The notes beneath the pieces are model-generated. The model was not told the DNA's origin. It was given only the letters and a program-made list of their open reading frames with translations, and made no database searches. A stretch of DNA of 64,000 nt from Phlebotomus papatasi. Lineage: Eukaryota; Arthropoda; Insecta; Diptera; Psychodidae. Of the stretch, positions 10,515 to 24,634 are shown in pieces. Each line of letters starts with the position of its first letter. Positions within the stretch are counted from its first letter, which is position 1. A program made the position numbers and the translations under genes. The stretch spans positions 248,001-312,000 of the forward strand of contig NW_026604411.1 of the NCBI RefSeq assembly GCF_024763615.1, in the 5' to 3' direction.

Positions 10515-12190
10515 CTAATTAAATTACATTTTCTGCAAAATTTCTTAAAGGCAAAAGGCATGAAGGGCTTTGCCATGGATTCAATATGAACTTTGAAGTC
10601 TCTCGCCAACGATCTTTGATCCTTTTTGCATAATATTACCACTTTAATTTATTTTAAATAATTTCTCTGAAGGAAATTGAAATTGTGATCTAGCAGATCC
10701 ACCAACTTCTAATTAAATTACATTTTCTGCAAAATTTCTTAAACGCAAAAGGCATGAAGGGCTTTGCCATGGATTCAATATGAACTTTGAAGTCTCTCGC
10801 CAACGATCTTTGATCCTTTTTGCATAATATTACCACTTTAATTTATTTTAAATAATTTCTCTGAAGGAAATTGAAATTGTGATCTAGCAGATCCACCAAC
10901 TTCTAATTAAATTACATTTTCTGCAAAATTTCTTAAAGGCAAAAGGCATGAAGGGCTTTGCCATGGATTCAATATGAACTTTGAAGTCTCTCGCCAACGA
11001 TCTTTGATCCTTTTTGCTTAATATTACCACTTTAATTTATTTTAAATAATTTCTCTGAAGGAAATTGAAATTGTGATCTAGCAGATCAACCAACTTCTAA
11101 TTAAATTACATTTTCTGCAAAATTTCTTAAAGGCAAAAGGCATGAAGGGCTTTGCCATGGATTCAATATGAACTTTGAAGTCCCTCGCCAACGATCTTTG
11201 ATCCTTTTTGCTTAATATTACCACTTTAATTTATTTTAAATAATTTCTCTGAAGGAAATTGAAAAATTGAACTAGCAGATCCACCAACTTCTAATTAAAT
11301 TACATTTTCTGCAAAATTTCTTAAAGGCAAAAGGCATGAAGGGCTTTGCCATGGATTCAATATGAACTTTGAAGTCTCTCGCCAACGATCTTTGATCCTT
11401 TTTGCTTAATATTACCACTTTAATTTATTTTAAATAATTTCTCTGAAGGAAATTGAAATTGTGATCTAGCAGATCCACCAACTTCTAATTAAATTACATT
11501 TTCTGCAAAATTTCTTAAAGGCAAAAGGCATGAAGGGCTTTGCCATGGATTCAATATGAACTTTGAAGTCTCTCGCCAACGATCTTTGATCCTTTTTGCA
11601 TAATATTACCACTTTAATTTATTTTAAATAATTTCTCTGAAGGAAATTGAAATTGTGGACTAGCAGATCCACCAACTTCTAATTAAATTACATTATCTGC
11701 AAAATTTCTTAAAGGCAAAAGGCATGAAGGGCTTTGCCATGGATTCAATATGAACTTTGAAGTCCCTCGCCAACGATCTTTGATCCTTTTTGCTTAATAT
11801 TACCACTTTAATTTATTTTAAATAATTTCTCTGAAGGAAATTGAAATATTGATCTAGCAGATCCACCAACTTCTAATTAAATTACATTTTCTGCAAAATT
11901 TCTTAAAGGCAAAAGGCATGAAGGGCTTTGCCATGGATTCAATATGAACTTTGAAGTCTCTCGCCAACGATCTTTGATCCTTTTTGCTTAGTATTACGAC
12001 TTTAATTTATTTTAAATAATTTCTCTGAAGGAAATTGAAATTGTGATCTAGCAGATCCACCAACTTCTAATTAAATTACATTTTCTGCAAAATTTCTTAA
12101 AGGCAAAAGGCATGAAGGGCTTTGCCATGGATTCAATATGAACTTTGAAGTCTCTCGCCAACGATCTTTGATCCTTTTTGCTTAATATTA
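10515..12190 (+). repeat. Segmental duplication within the array, copy A
   Basis: Paired with about 19230-20905 at a constant offset of 8715 bp. Shared uncommon markers in order are TTAAACGC (10741/19456), GAAAAATTGAACT (about 11264/19979), TGTGGACTAGC (11655/20370), ACATTATCTGC (11691/20406) and TTAGTATTACGAC (11991/20706). The match breaks at the left (CTTCTAAT against CTTATAAT near 10515) and right (ATTACC against ATTACG near 12190). One difference was noticed inside: TACATTTT against TACAGTTT near 11885/20600. Confidence 0.85.
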
Positions 12191-12346
12191 CCACTTTAAT
12201 TTATTTTAAATAATTTCTCTGAAGGAAATTGAAATTGTGATCTAGCAGATCCACCAACTTCTAATTAAATTACATTTTCTGCAAAATTTCTTAAAGGCAA
12301 AAGGCATGAAGGGCTTTGCCATGGATTCAATATGAACTTTGAAGTC

Positions 12347-12361
12347 TTCTAATTAAATTAC
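12347..12361 (+). repeat. Out-of-register insertion in a monomer (+13 bp)
   Basis: Between GAAGTC and TCGCC the usual two bases TC are replaced by 15 bases, TTCTAATTAAATTAC. That string normally spans the junction between two monomers. It looks like copying from another position of the same satellite, then return. Confidence 0.85.
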
Positions 12362-12563
12362 TCGCCAACGATCTTTGATCCTTTTTGCTTAATATTACCA
12401 CTTTAATTTATTTTAAATAATTTCTCTGAAGGAAATTGAAATATTGATCTAGCAGATCCACCAACTTCTAATTAAATTACAGTTTCTGCAAAATTTCTTA
12501 AAGGCAAAAGGCATGAAGGGCTTTGCCATGGATTCAATATGAACTTTGAAGTCTCTCGCCAAC

Positions 12564-12582
12564 TGAAGGAAATTGAAATTGT
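12564..12582 (+). repeat. Out-of-register insertion in the next monomer (+19 bp)
   Basis: GCCAAC is followed by a 19-bp piece, TGAAGGAAATTGAAATTGT, before the normal GATCTTTGATCC. The piece normally lies about 60 bp downstream in the monomer, followed by GATCTAGC. The shared GATCT at the return point suggests microhomology-guided template switching. Confidence 0.85.
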
Positions 12583-14329
12583 GATCTTTGATCCTTTTTG
12601 CTTAATATTACGACTTTAATTTATTTTAAATAATTTCTCTGAAGGAAATTGAAATTGTGATCTAGCAGATCCACCAACTTCTAATTAAATTACATTTTCT
12701 GCAAAATTTCTTAAAGGCAAAAGGCATGAAGGGCTTTGCCATGGATTCAATATGAACTATTGAAGTCTCTCGCCAACGATCTTTGATCCTTTTTGCATAA
12801 TATTACCACTTTAATTTATTTTAAATAATTTCTCTGAAGGAAATTGAAATTGTGATCTAGCAGATCCACCAACTTCTAATTAAATTACATTTTCTGCAAA
12901 ATTTCTTAAAGGCAAAAGGCATGAAGGGCTTTGCCATGGATTCAATATGAACTTTGAAGTCTCTCGCCAACGATCTTTGATCCTTTTTGCTTAATATTAC
13001 CACTTTAATTTATTTTAAATAATTTCTCTGAAGGAAATTGAAATTGTGATCTAGCAGATCCACCAACTTCTAATTAAATTACATTTTCTGCAAAATTTCT
13101 TAAAGGCAAAAGGCATGAAGGGCTTTGCCATGGATTCAATATGAACTTTGAAGTCTCTCGCCAACGATCTTTGATCCTTTTTGCATAATATTACCACTTT
13201 AATTTATTTTAAATAATTTCTCTGAAGGAAATTGAAATTGTGATCTAGCAGATCCATCAACTTCTAATTAAATTACATTTTCTGCAAAATTTCTTAAAGG
13301 CAAAAGGCATGAAGGGCTTTGCCATGGATTCAATATGAACTTTGAAGTCTCTCGCTAACGATCTTTGATCCTTTTTGCTTAATATTACCACTTTAATTTA
13401 TTTTAAATAATTTCTCTGAAGGAAATTGAAATTGTGATCTAGCAGATCCACCAACTTCTAATTAAATTACATTTTCTGCAAAATTTCTTAAAGGCAAAAG
13501 GCATGAAGGGCTTTGCCATGGATTCAATATGAACTTTGAAGTCTCTCGCCAACGATCTTTGATCCTTTTTGCTTAATATTACCACTTTAATTTATTTTAA
13601 ATAATTTCTCTGAAGGAAATTGAAATTGTGATCTAGCAGATCCACCAACTTCTAATTAAATTACATTTTCTGCAAAATTTCTTAAAGGCAAAAGGTATGA
13701 AGGGCTTTGCCATGGATTCAATATGAACTTTGAAGTCCCTCGCCAACGATCTTTGATCCTTTTTGCTTAGTATTACGACTTTAATTTATTTTAAATAATT
13801 TCTCTGAAGGAAATTGAAATTGTGATCTAGCAGATCCACCAACTTCTAATTAAATTACATTTTCTGCAAAATTTCTTAAAGGCAAAAGGCATGAAGGGCT
13901 TTGCCATGGATTCAATATGAACTTTGAAGTCTCTCGCCAACGATCTTTGATCCTTTTTGCTTAATATTACGACTTTAATTTATTTTAAATAATTTCTCTG
14001 AAGGAAATTGAAATTGTGATCTAGCAGATCCACCAACTTCTAATTAAATTACATTTTCTGCAAAATTTCTTAAAGGCAAAAGGCATGAAGGGCTTTGCCA
14101 TGGATTCAATATGAACTTTGAAGTCTCTCGCCAACGATCTTTGATCCTTTTTGCTTAATATTACCACTTTAATTTATTTTAAATAATTTCTCTGAAGGAA
14201 ATTGAAATATTGAACTAGCAGATCAACCAACTTCTAATTAAATTACATTTTCTGCAAAATTTCTTAAAGGCAAAAGGCATGAAGGGCTTTGCCATGGATT
14301 CAATATGAACTTTGAAGTCCCTCGCCAAC

Positions 14330-17300
14330 GATCTTTTTGCTTAATATTACGACTTTAATTTATTTTAAATAATTTCTCTGAAGGAAATTGAAATATTGAA
14401 CTAGCAGATCCACCAACTTATAATTAAATTACATTTTCTGCAAAATTTCTTAAAGGCAAAAGGCATGAAGGGCTTTGCCATGGATTCAATATGAACTTTG
14501 AAGTCTCTCGCCAACGATCTTTGATCCTTTTTGCATAATATTACCACTTTAATTTATTTTAAATAATTTCTCTGAAGGAAATTGAAATTGTGATCTAGCA
14601 GATCCATCAACTTCTAATTAAATTACATTTTCTGCAAAATTTCTTAAAGGCAAAAGGTATGAAGGGCTTTGCCATGGATTCAATATGAACTTTGAAGTCC
14701 CTCGCCAACGATCTTTTTGCTTAATATTACGACTTTAATTTATTTTAAATAATTTCTCTGAAGGAAATTGAAATATTGAACTAGCAGATCCACCAACTTA
14801 TAATTAAATTACATTTTCTGCAAAATTTCTTAAAGGCAAAAGGCATGAAGGGCTTTGCCATGGATTCAATATGAACTTTGAAGTCTCTCGCCAACGATCT
14901 TTGATCCTTTTTGCTTAATATTACCACTTTAATTTATTTTAAATAATTTCTCGGAAGGAAATTGAAATTGTGATCTAGCAGATCCATCAACTTCTAATTA
15001 AATTACATTTTCTGCAAAATTTCTTAAAGGCAAAAGGCATGAAGGGCTTTGCCATGGATTCAATATGAACTTTGAAGTCTCTCGCCAACGATCTTTGATC
15101 CTTTTTGCTTAGTATTACGACTTTAATTTATTTTAAATAATTTCTCTGAAGGAAATTGAAATTGTGATCTAGCAGATCAACCAACTTCTAATTAAATTAC
15201 ATTTTCTGCAAAATTTCTTAAAGGCAAAAGGCATGAAGGGCTTTGCCATGGATTCAATATGAACTTTGAAGTCTCTCGCCAACGATCTTTGATCCTTTTT
15301 GCTTAATATTACCACTTTAATTTATTTTAAATAATTTCTCTGAAGGAAATTGAAATTGTGATCTAGCAGATCCATCAACTTCTAATTAAATTACATTTTC
15401 TGCAAAATTTCTTAAAGGCAAAAGGCATGAAGGGCTTTGCCATGGATTCAATATGAACTTTGAAGTCTCTCGCCAACGATCTTTGATCCTTTTTGCTTAG
15501 TATTACGACTTTAATTTATTTTAAATAATTTCTCTGAAGGAAATTGAAATTGTGATCTAGCAGATCCACCAACTTCTAATTAAATTACATTTTCTGCAAA
15601 ATTTCTTAAAGGCAAAAGGCATGAAGGGCTTTGCCATGGATTCAATATGAACTTTGAAGTCTCTCGCCAACGATCTTTGATCCTTTTTGCTTAATATTAC
15701 CACTTTAATTTATTTTAAATAATTTCTCTGAAGGAAATTGAAATTGTGATCTAGCAGATCCATCAACTTCTAATTAAATTACATTTTCTGCAAAATTTCT
15801 TAAAGGCAAAAGGCATGAAGGGCTTTGCCATGGATTCAATATGAACTTTGAAGTCTCTCGCCAACGATCTTTGATCCTTTTTGCTTAATATTACCACTTT
15901 AATTTATTTTAAATAATTTCTCTGAAGGAAATTGAAATATTGATCTAGCAGATCAACCAACTTCTAATTAAATTACATTTTCTGCAAAATTTCTTAAAGG
16001 CAAAAGGCATGAAGGGCTTTGCCATGGATTCAATATGAACTTTGAAGTCCCTCGCCAACGATCTTTTTGCTTAATATTACGACTTTAATTTATTTTAAAT
16101 AATTTCTCTGAAGGAAATTGAAATATTGAACTAGCAGATCCACCAACTTATAATTAAATTACATTTTCTGCAAAATTTCTTAAAGGCAAAAGGCATGAAG
16201 GGCTTTGCCATGGATTCAATATGAACTTTGAAGTCTCTCGCCAACGATCTTTGATCCTTTTTGCTTAATATTACCACTTTAATTTATTTTAAATAATTTC
16301 TCGGAAGGAAATTGAAATTGTGATCTAGCAGATCCATCAACTTCTAATTAAATTACATTTTCTGCAAAATTTCTTAAAGGCAAAAGGCATGAAGGGCTTT
16401 GCCATGGATTCAATATGAACTTTGAAGTCTCTCGCCAACGATCTTTGATCCTTTTTGCTTAATATTACGACTTTAATTTATTTTAAATAATTTCTCTGAA
16501 GGAAATTGAAATTGTGATCTAGCAGATCCATCAACTTCTAATTAAATTACATTTTCTGCAAAATTTCTTAAAGGCAAAAGGCATGAAGGGCTTTGCCATG
16601 GATTCAATATGAACTTTGAAGTCTCTCGCCAACGATCTTTGATCCTTTTTGCTTAATATTACCACTTTAATTTATTTTAAATAATTTCTCTGAAGGAAAT
16701 TGAAATTGTGATCTAGCAGATCCATCAACTTCTAATTAAATTACATTTTCTGCAAAATTTCTTAAAGGCAAAAGGCATGAAGGGCTTTGCCATGGATTCA
16801 ATATGAACTTTGAAGTCTCTCGCCAACGATCTTTGATCCTTTTTGCTTAATATTACCACTTTAATTTATTTTAAATAATTTCTCTGAAGGAAATTGAAAT
16901 ATTGATCTAGCAGATCAACCAACTTCTAATTAAATTACATTTTCTGCAAAATTTCTTAAAGGCAAAAGGCATGAAGGGCTTTGCCATGGATTCAATATGA
17001 ACTTTGAAGTCCCTCGCCAACGATCTTTTTGCTTAATATTACGACTTTAATTTATTTTAAATAATTTCTCTGAAGGAAATTGAAATATTGAACTAGCAGA
17101 TCCACCAACTTATAATTAAATTACATTTTCTGCAAAATTTCTTAAAGGCAAAAGGCATGAAGGGCTTTGCCATGGATTCAATATGAACTTTGAAGTCTCT
17201 CGCCAACGATCTTTGATCCTTTTTGCTTAATATTACCACTTTAATTTATTTTAAATAATTTCTCGGAAGGAAATTGAAATTGTGATCTAGCAGATCCATC

Positions 17301-19140
17301 AACTTCTAATTAAATTACATTTTCTGCAAAATTTCTTAAAGGCAAAAGGCATGAAGGGCTTTGCCATGGATTCAATATGAACTTTGAAGTCTCTCGCCAA
17401 CGATCTTTGATCCTTTTTGCTTAGTATTACGACTTTAATTTATTTTAAATAATTTCTCTGAAGGAAATTGAAATTGTGATCTAGCAGATCCACCAACTTC
17501 TAATTAAATTACATTTTCTGCAAAATTTCTTAAAGGCAAAAGGCATGAAGGGCTTTGCCATGGATTCAATATGAACTTTGAAGTCTCTCGCCAACGATCT
17601 TTGATCCTTTTTGCTTAATATTACCACTTTAATTTATTTTAAATAATTTCTCTGAAGGAAATTGAAATTGTGATCTAGCAGATCCATCAACTTCTAATTA
17701 AATTACATTTTCTGCAAAATTTCTTAAAGGCAAAAGGCATGAAGGGCTTTGCCATGGATTCAATATGAACTTTGAAGTCTCTCGCCAACGATCTTTGATC
17801 CTTTTTGCTTAATATTACCACTTTAATTTATTTTAAATAATTTCTCTGAAGGAAATTGAAATTGTGATCTAGCAGATCCATCAACTTCTAATTAAATTAC
17901 ATTTTCTGCAAAATTTCTTAAAGGCAAAAGGCATGAAGGGCTTTGCCATGGATTCAATATGAACTTTGAAGTCTCTCGCCAACGATCTTTGATCCTTTTT
18001 GCTTAATATTACCACTTTAATTTATTTTAAATAATTTCTCTGAAGGAAATTGAAATATTGATCTAGCAGATCAACCAACTTCTAATTAAATTACATTTTC
18101 TGCAAAATTTCTTAAAGGCAAAAGGCATGAAGGGCTTTGCCATGGATTCAATATGAACTTTGAAGTCCCTCGCCAACGATCTTTTTGCTTAATATTACGA
18201 CTTTAATTTATTTTAAATAATTTCTCTGAAGGAAATTGAAATTGTGATCTAGCAGATCCACCAACTTCTAATTAAATTACATTTTCTGCAAAATTTCTTA
18301 AACGCAAAAGGCATGAAGGGCTTTGCCATGGATTCAATATGAACTTTGAAGTCTCTCGCCAACGATCTTTGATCCTTTTTGCTTAATATTACCACTTTAA
18401 TTTATTTTAAATAATTTCTCGGAAGGAAATTGAAATTGTGATCTAGCAGATCCATCAACTTCTAATTAAATTACATTTTCTGCAAAATTTCTTAAAGGCA
18501 AAAGGCATGAAGGGCTTTGCCATGGATTCAATATGAACTTTGAAGTCTCTCGCCAACGATCTTTGATCCTTTTTGCTTAGTATTACGACTTTAATTTATT
18601 TTAAATAATTTCTCTGAAGGAAATTGAAATTGTGATCTAGCAGATCCACCAACTTCTAATTAAATTACATTTTCTGCAAAATTTCTTAAAGGCAAAAGGC
18701 ATGAAGGGCTTTGCCATGGATTCAATATGAACTTTGAAGTCTCTCGCCAACGATCTTTGATCCTTTTTGCTTAATATTACCACTTTAATTTATTTTAAAT
18801 AATTTCTCTGAAGGAAATTGAAATTGTGATCTAGCAGATCCATCAACTTCTAATTAAATTACATTTTCTGCAAAATTTCTTAAAGGCAAAAGGCATGAAG
18901 GGCTTTGCCATGGATTCAATATGAACTTTGAAGTCTCTCGCCAACGATCTTTGATCCTTTTTGCTTAATATTACCACTTTAATTTATTTTAAATAATTTC
19001 TCTGAAGGAAATTGAAATATTGATCTAGCAGATCAACCAACTTCTAATTAAATTACATTTTCTGCAAAATTTCTTAAAGGCAAAAGGCATGAAGGGCTTT
19101 GCCATGGATTCAATATGAACTTTGAAGTCCCTCGCCAACG
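14330..19140 (+). repeat. Variable 5/6/7-mer higher-order repeat marked by 186-bp monomers
   Basis: From 14710 the 8-bp-deletion sites are spaced 1350, 962, 1156 and 962 bp, that is 7, 5, 6 and 5 monomers with one 186-bp copy each. The rare variant TCTCGGAAGG has its TCGG at 14951, 16301, 17263 and 18419, each exactly 241 bp after a deletion site. TTAGTATTACGAC usually follows one monomer later. The unit therefore has a fixed start and variable length, consistent with unequal exchange inside a higher-order unit. Confidence 0.85.
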
Positions 19141-19229
19141 ATCTTTTTGCTTAATATTACGACTTTAATTTATTTTAAATAATTTCTCTGAAGGAAATTG
19201 AAATATTGAACTAGCAGATCCACCAACTT

Positions 19230-20905
19230 ATAATTAAATTACATTTTCTGCAAAATTTCTTAAAGGCAAAAGGCATGAAGGGCTTTGCCATGGATTCAAT
19301 ATGAACTTTGAAGTCTCTCGCCAACGATCTTTGATCCTTTTTGCATAATATTACCACTTTAATTTATTTTAAATAATTTCTCTGAAGGAAATTGAAATTG
19401 TGATCTAGCAGATCCACCAACTTCTAATTAAATTACATTTTCTGCAAAATTTCTTAAACGCAAAAGGCATGAAGGGCTTTGCCATGGATTCAATATGAAC
19501 TTTGAAGTCTCTCGCCAACGATCTTTGATCCTTTTTGCATAATATTACCACTTTAATTTATTTTAAATAATTTCTCTGAAGGAAATTGAAATTGTGATCT
19601 AGCAGATCCACCAACTTCTAATTAAATTACATTTTCTGCAAAATTTCTTAAAGGCAAAAGGCATGAAGGGCTTTGCCATGGATTCAATATGAACTTTGAA
19701 GTCTCTCGCCAACGATCTTTGATCCTTTTTGCTTAATATTACCACTTTAATTTATTTTAAATAATTTCTCTGAAGGAAATTGAAATTGTGATCTAGCAGA
19801 TCAACCAACTTCTAATTAAATTACATTTTCTGCAAAATTTCTTAAAGGCAAAAGGCATGAAGGGCTTTGCCATGGATTCAATATGAACTTTGAAGTCCCT
19901 CGCCAACGATCTTTGATCCTTTTTGCTTAATATTACCACTTTAATTTATTTTAAATAATTTCTCTGAAGGAAATTGAAAAATTGAACTAGCAGATCCACC
20001 AACTTCTAATTAAATTACATTTTCTGCAAAATTTCTTAAAGGCAAAAGGCATGAAGGGCTTTGCCATGGATTCAATATGAACTTTGAAGTCTCTCGCCAA
20101 CGATCTTTGATCCTTTTTGCTTAATATTACCACTTTAATTTATTTTAAATAATTTCTCTGAAGGAAATTGAAATTGTGATCTAGCAGATCCACCAACTTC
20201 TAATTAAATTACATTTTCTGCAAAATTTCTTAAAGGCAAAAGGCATGAAGGGCTTTGCCATGGATTCAATATGAACTTTGAAGTCTCTCGCCAACGATCT
20301 TTGATCCTTTTTGCATAATATTACCACTTTAATTTATTTTAAATAATTTCTCTGAAGGAAATTGAAATTGTGGACTAGCAGATCCACCAACTTCTAATTA
20401 AATTACATTATCTGCAAAATTTCTTAAAGGCAAAAGGCATGAAGGGCTTTGCCATGGATTCAATATGAACTTTGAAGTCCCTCGCCAACGATCTTTGATC
20501 CTTTTTGCTTAATATTACCACTTTAATTTATTTTAAATAATTTCTCTGAAGGAAATTGAAATATTGATCTAGCAGATCCACCAACTTCTAATTAAATTAC
20601 AGTTTCTGCAAAATTTCTTAAAGGCAAAAGGCATGAAGGGCTTTGCCATGGATTCAATATGAACTTTGAAGTCTCTCGCCAACGATCTTTGATCCTTTTT
20701 GCTTAGTATTACGACTTTAATTTATTTTAAATAATTTCTCTGAAGGAAATTGAAATTGTGATCTAGCAGATCCACCAACTTCTAATTAAATTACATTTTC
20801 TGCAAAATTTCTTAAAGGCAAAAGGCATGAAGGGCTTTGCCATGGATTCAATATGAACTTTGAAGTCTCTCGCCAACGATCTTTGATCCTTTTTGCTTAA
20901 TATTA
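19230..20905 (+). repeat. Segmental duplication within the array, copy B
   Basis: Partner of about 10515-12190 at +8715 bp. It lies directly after the 5/6/7-mer zone. The out-of-register insertions at 12347 and 12564 lie beyond the matching part of copy A and are absent here. Confidence 0.85.
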
Positions 20906-23900
20906 CGACTTTAATTTATTTTAAATAATTTCTCTGAAGGAAATTGAAATTGTGATCTAGCAGATCCACCAACTTCTAATTAAATTACATTTTCTGCAAA
21001 ATTTCTTAAAGGCAAAAGGCATGAAGGGCTTTGCCATGGATTCAATATGAACTTTGAAGTCTCTCGCCAACGATCTTTGATCCTTTTTGCTTAATATTAC
21101 GACTTTAATTTATTTTAAATAATTTCTCTGAAGGAAATTGAAATTGTGATCTAGCAGATCCATCAACCTCTAATTAAATTACATTTTCTGCAAAATTTCT
21201 TAAAGGCAAAAGGCATGAAGGGCTTTGCCATGGATTCAATATGAACTTTGAAGTCTCTCGCCAACGATCTTTGATCCTTTTTGCTTAATATTACCACTTT
21301 AATTTATTTTAAATAATTTCTCTGAAGGAAATTGAAATATTGAACTAGCAGATCAACCAACTTCTAATTAAATTACATTTTCTGCAAAATTTCTTAAAGG
21401 CAAAAGGCATGAAGGGCTTTGCCATGGATTCAATATGAACTTTGAAGTCCCTCGCCAACGATCTTTTTGCTTAATATTACGACTTTAATTTATTTTAAAT
21501 AATTTCTCTGAAGGAAATTGAAATATTGAACTAGCAGATCCACCAACTTATAATTAAATTACATTTTCTGCAAAATTTCTTAAAGGCAAAAGGCATGAAG
21601 GGCTTTGCCATGGATTCAATATGAACTTTGAAGTCTCTCGCCAACGATCTTTGATCCTTTTTGCATAATATTACCACTTTAATTTATTTTAAATAATTTC
21701 TCTGAAGGAAATTGAAATTGTGATCTAGCAGATCCACCAACTTCTAATTAAATTACATTTTCTGCAAAATTTCTTAAAGGCAAAAGGCATGAAGGGCTTT
21801 GCCATGGATTCAATATGAACATTGAAGTCTCTCGCCAACGATCTTTGATCCTTTTTGCTTAATATTACCACTTTAATTTATTTTAAATAATTTCTCTGAA
21901 GGAAATTGAAATTGTGATCTAGCAGATCCACCAACTTCTAATTAAATTACATTTTCTGCAAAATTTCTTAAAGGCAAAAGGCATGAAGGGCTTTGCCATG
22001 GATTCAATATGAACTTTGAAGTCTCTCGCCAACGATCTTTGATCCTTTTTGCATAATATTACCACTTTAATTTATTTTAAATAATTTCTCTGAAGGAAAT
22101 TGAAATTGTGATCTAGCAGATCCATCAACTTCTAATTAAATTACATTTTCTGCAAAATTTCTTAAAGGCAAAAGGCATGAAGGGCTTTGCCATGGATTCA
22201 ATATGAACTTTGAAGTCTCTCGCTAACGATCTTTGATCCTTTTTGCTTAATATTACCACTTTAATTTATTTTAAATAATTTCTCTGAAGGAAATTGAAAT
22301 TGTGATCTAGCAGATCCACCAACTTCTAATTAAATTACATTTTCTGCAAAATTTCTTAAAGGCAAAAGGCATGAAGGGCTTTGCCATGGATTCAATATGA
22401 ACATTGAAGTCTCTCGCCAACGATCTTTGATCCTTTTTGCTTAATATTACCACTTTAATTTATTTTAAATAATTTCTCTGAAGGAAATTGAAATTGTGAT
22501 CTAGCAGATCCACCAACTTCTAATTAAATTACATTTTCTGCAAAATTTCTTAAAGGCAAAAGGTATGAAGGGCTTTGCCATGGATTCAATATGAACTTTG
22601 AAGTCCCTCGCCAACGATCTTTGATCCTTTTTGCATAATATTACCACTTTAATTTATTTTAAATAATTTCTCTGAAGGAAATTGGAATAGTGATCTGGCA
22701 GATCCACCAACGTCTAATTACATTAAATTTTCTGCAAAATTTCTTAAAGGCAAAAGGCATGAAGGGCTTTGCCATGGATTCAATATGAACTTTGAAGTCT
22801 CTCGCCAACGATCTTTTTGCTTAATATTACCACTTTAATTTATTTTAAATTATTTCTCTGAAGGAAATTGAAATTGTGATCTAGCATATCCATCAACTTC
22901 TAATTAAATTACATTTTCTGCAAAATTTCTTAAAGGCAAAAGGCATGAAGGGCTTTGCCATGGATTCAATATGAACTTTGAAGTCTCTCGCCAACGATCT
23001 TTGATCCTTTTTGCTTAATATTACCACTTTAATTTATTTTAAATTATTTCTCTGAAGGAAATTGAAATTATGATCTAGCAGAACCACCAACTTCTAATTA
23101 AATTACATTTTCTGCAAAATTTCTTAAAGGCAAAAGGCATGAAGGGCTTTGCCATGGATTCAATATGAACTTTGAAGTCTCTCGCCAACGATCTTTGATC
23201 CTTTTTGCTTCATACTACCACTTTAATTTATTTTAAATTATTTCTCTGAAGGAAATTGAAATTGTGATCTAGCAGATCCATCAACTTCTAATTAAATTAC
23301 ATTTTCTGCAAAATTTCTTAAAGGCAAAAGGTATGAAGGGCTTTGCCATGGATTCAATATGAACTTTGAAGTCTCTCGCCAACGATCTTTGATCCTTTTT
23401 GCTTAATATTACGACTTTAATTTATTTTAAATAATTTCTCTGAAGGAAATTGAAATATTGAACTAGCAGATCCACCAACTTATAATTAAATTACATTTTC
23501 TGCAAAATTTCTTAAAGGCAAAAGGCATGAAGGGCTTTGCCATGGATTCAATATGAACTTTGAAGTCTCTCGCCAACGATCTTTGATCCTTTTTGCATAA
23601 TATTACCACTTTAATTTATTTTAAATAATTTCTCTGAAGGAAACTGAAATTGTGATCTAGCAGATCCACCAACTTCTAATTAAATTACATTTTCTGCAAA
23701 ATTTCTTAAAGGCAAAAGGCATGAAGGGCTTTGCCATGGATTCAATATGAACTTTGAAGTCTCTCGCTAACGATCTTTGATCCTTTTTGCTTAATATTAC
23801 CACTTTAATTTATTTTAAATAATTTCTCTGAAGGAAATTGAAATTGTGATCTAGCAGATCCACCAACTTCTAATTAAATTACATTTTCTGCAAAATTTCT

Positions 23901-24614
23901 TAAAGGCAAAAGGCATGAAGGGCTTTGCCATGGATTCAATATGAACTTTGAAGTCTCTCGCCAACGATCTTTTTGCTTAATATTACCACTTTAATTTATT
24001 TTAAATAATTTCTCTGAAGGAAATTGAAATTGTGATCTAGCATATCCATCAACTTCTAATTAAATTACATTTTCTGCAAAATTTCTTAAAGGCAAAAGGC
24101 ATGAAGGGCTTTGCCATGGATTCAATATGAACTTTGAAGTCTCTCGCCAACGATCTTTGATCCTTTTTGCATAATATTACCACTTTAATTTATTTTAAAT
24201 AATTTCTCTGAAGGAAACTGAAATTGTGATCTAGCAGATCCACCAACTTCTAATTAAATTACATTTTCTGCAAAATTTCTTAAAGGCAAAAGGTATGAAG
24301 GGCTTTGCCATGGATTCAATATGAACTTTGAAGTCCCTCGCCAACGATCTTTGATCCTTTTTGCATAATATTACCACTTTAATTTATTTTAAATAATTTC
24401 TCTGAAGGAAATTGGAATAGTGATCTGGCAGATCCACCAACGTCTAATTACATTAAATTTTCTGCAAAATTTCTTAAAGGCAAAAGGCATGAAGGGCTTT
24501 GCCATGGATTCAATATGAACTTTGAAGTCTCTCGCCAACGATCTTTTTGCTTAATATTACCACTTTAATTTATTTTAAATTATTTCTCTGAAGGAAATTG
24601 AAATTGTGATCTAG

Positions 24615-24634
24615 AAGGAAATTGAAATTGTGAT
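24615..24634 (+). repeat. Internal stutter in a monomer (+17 bp)
   Basis: After GTGATCTAG the sequence steps back to AAGGAAATTGAAATTGTGAT and then continues with ATCCATC. Twenty bases replace the usual three (CAT). The sister copies at 27.5 and 30.7 kb lack it, so it arose after the block was duplicated or was lost from the others by conversion. Confidence 0.85.
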
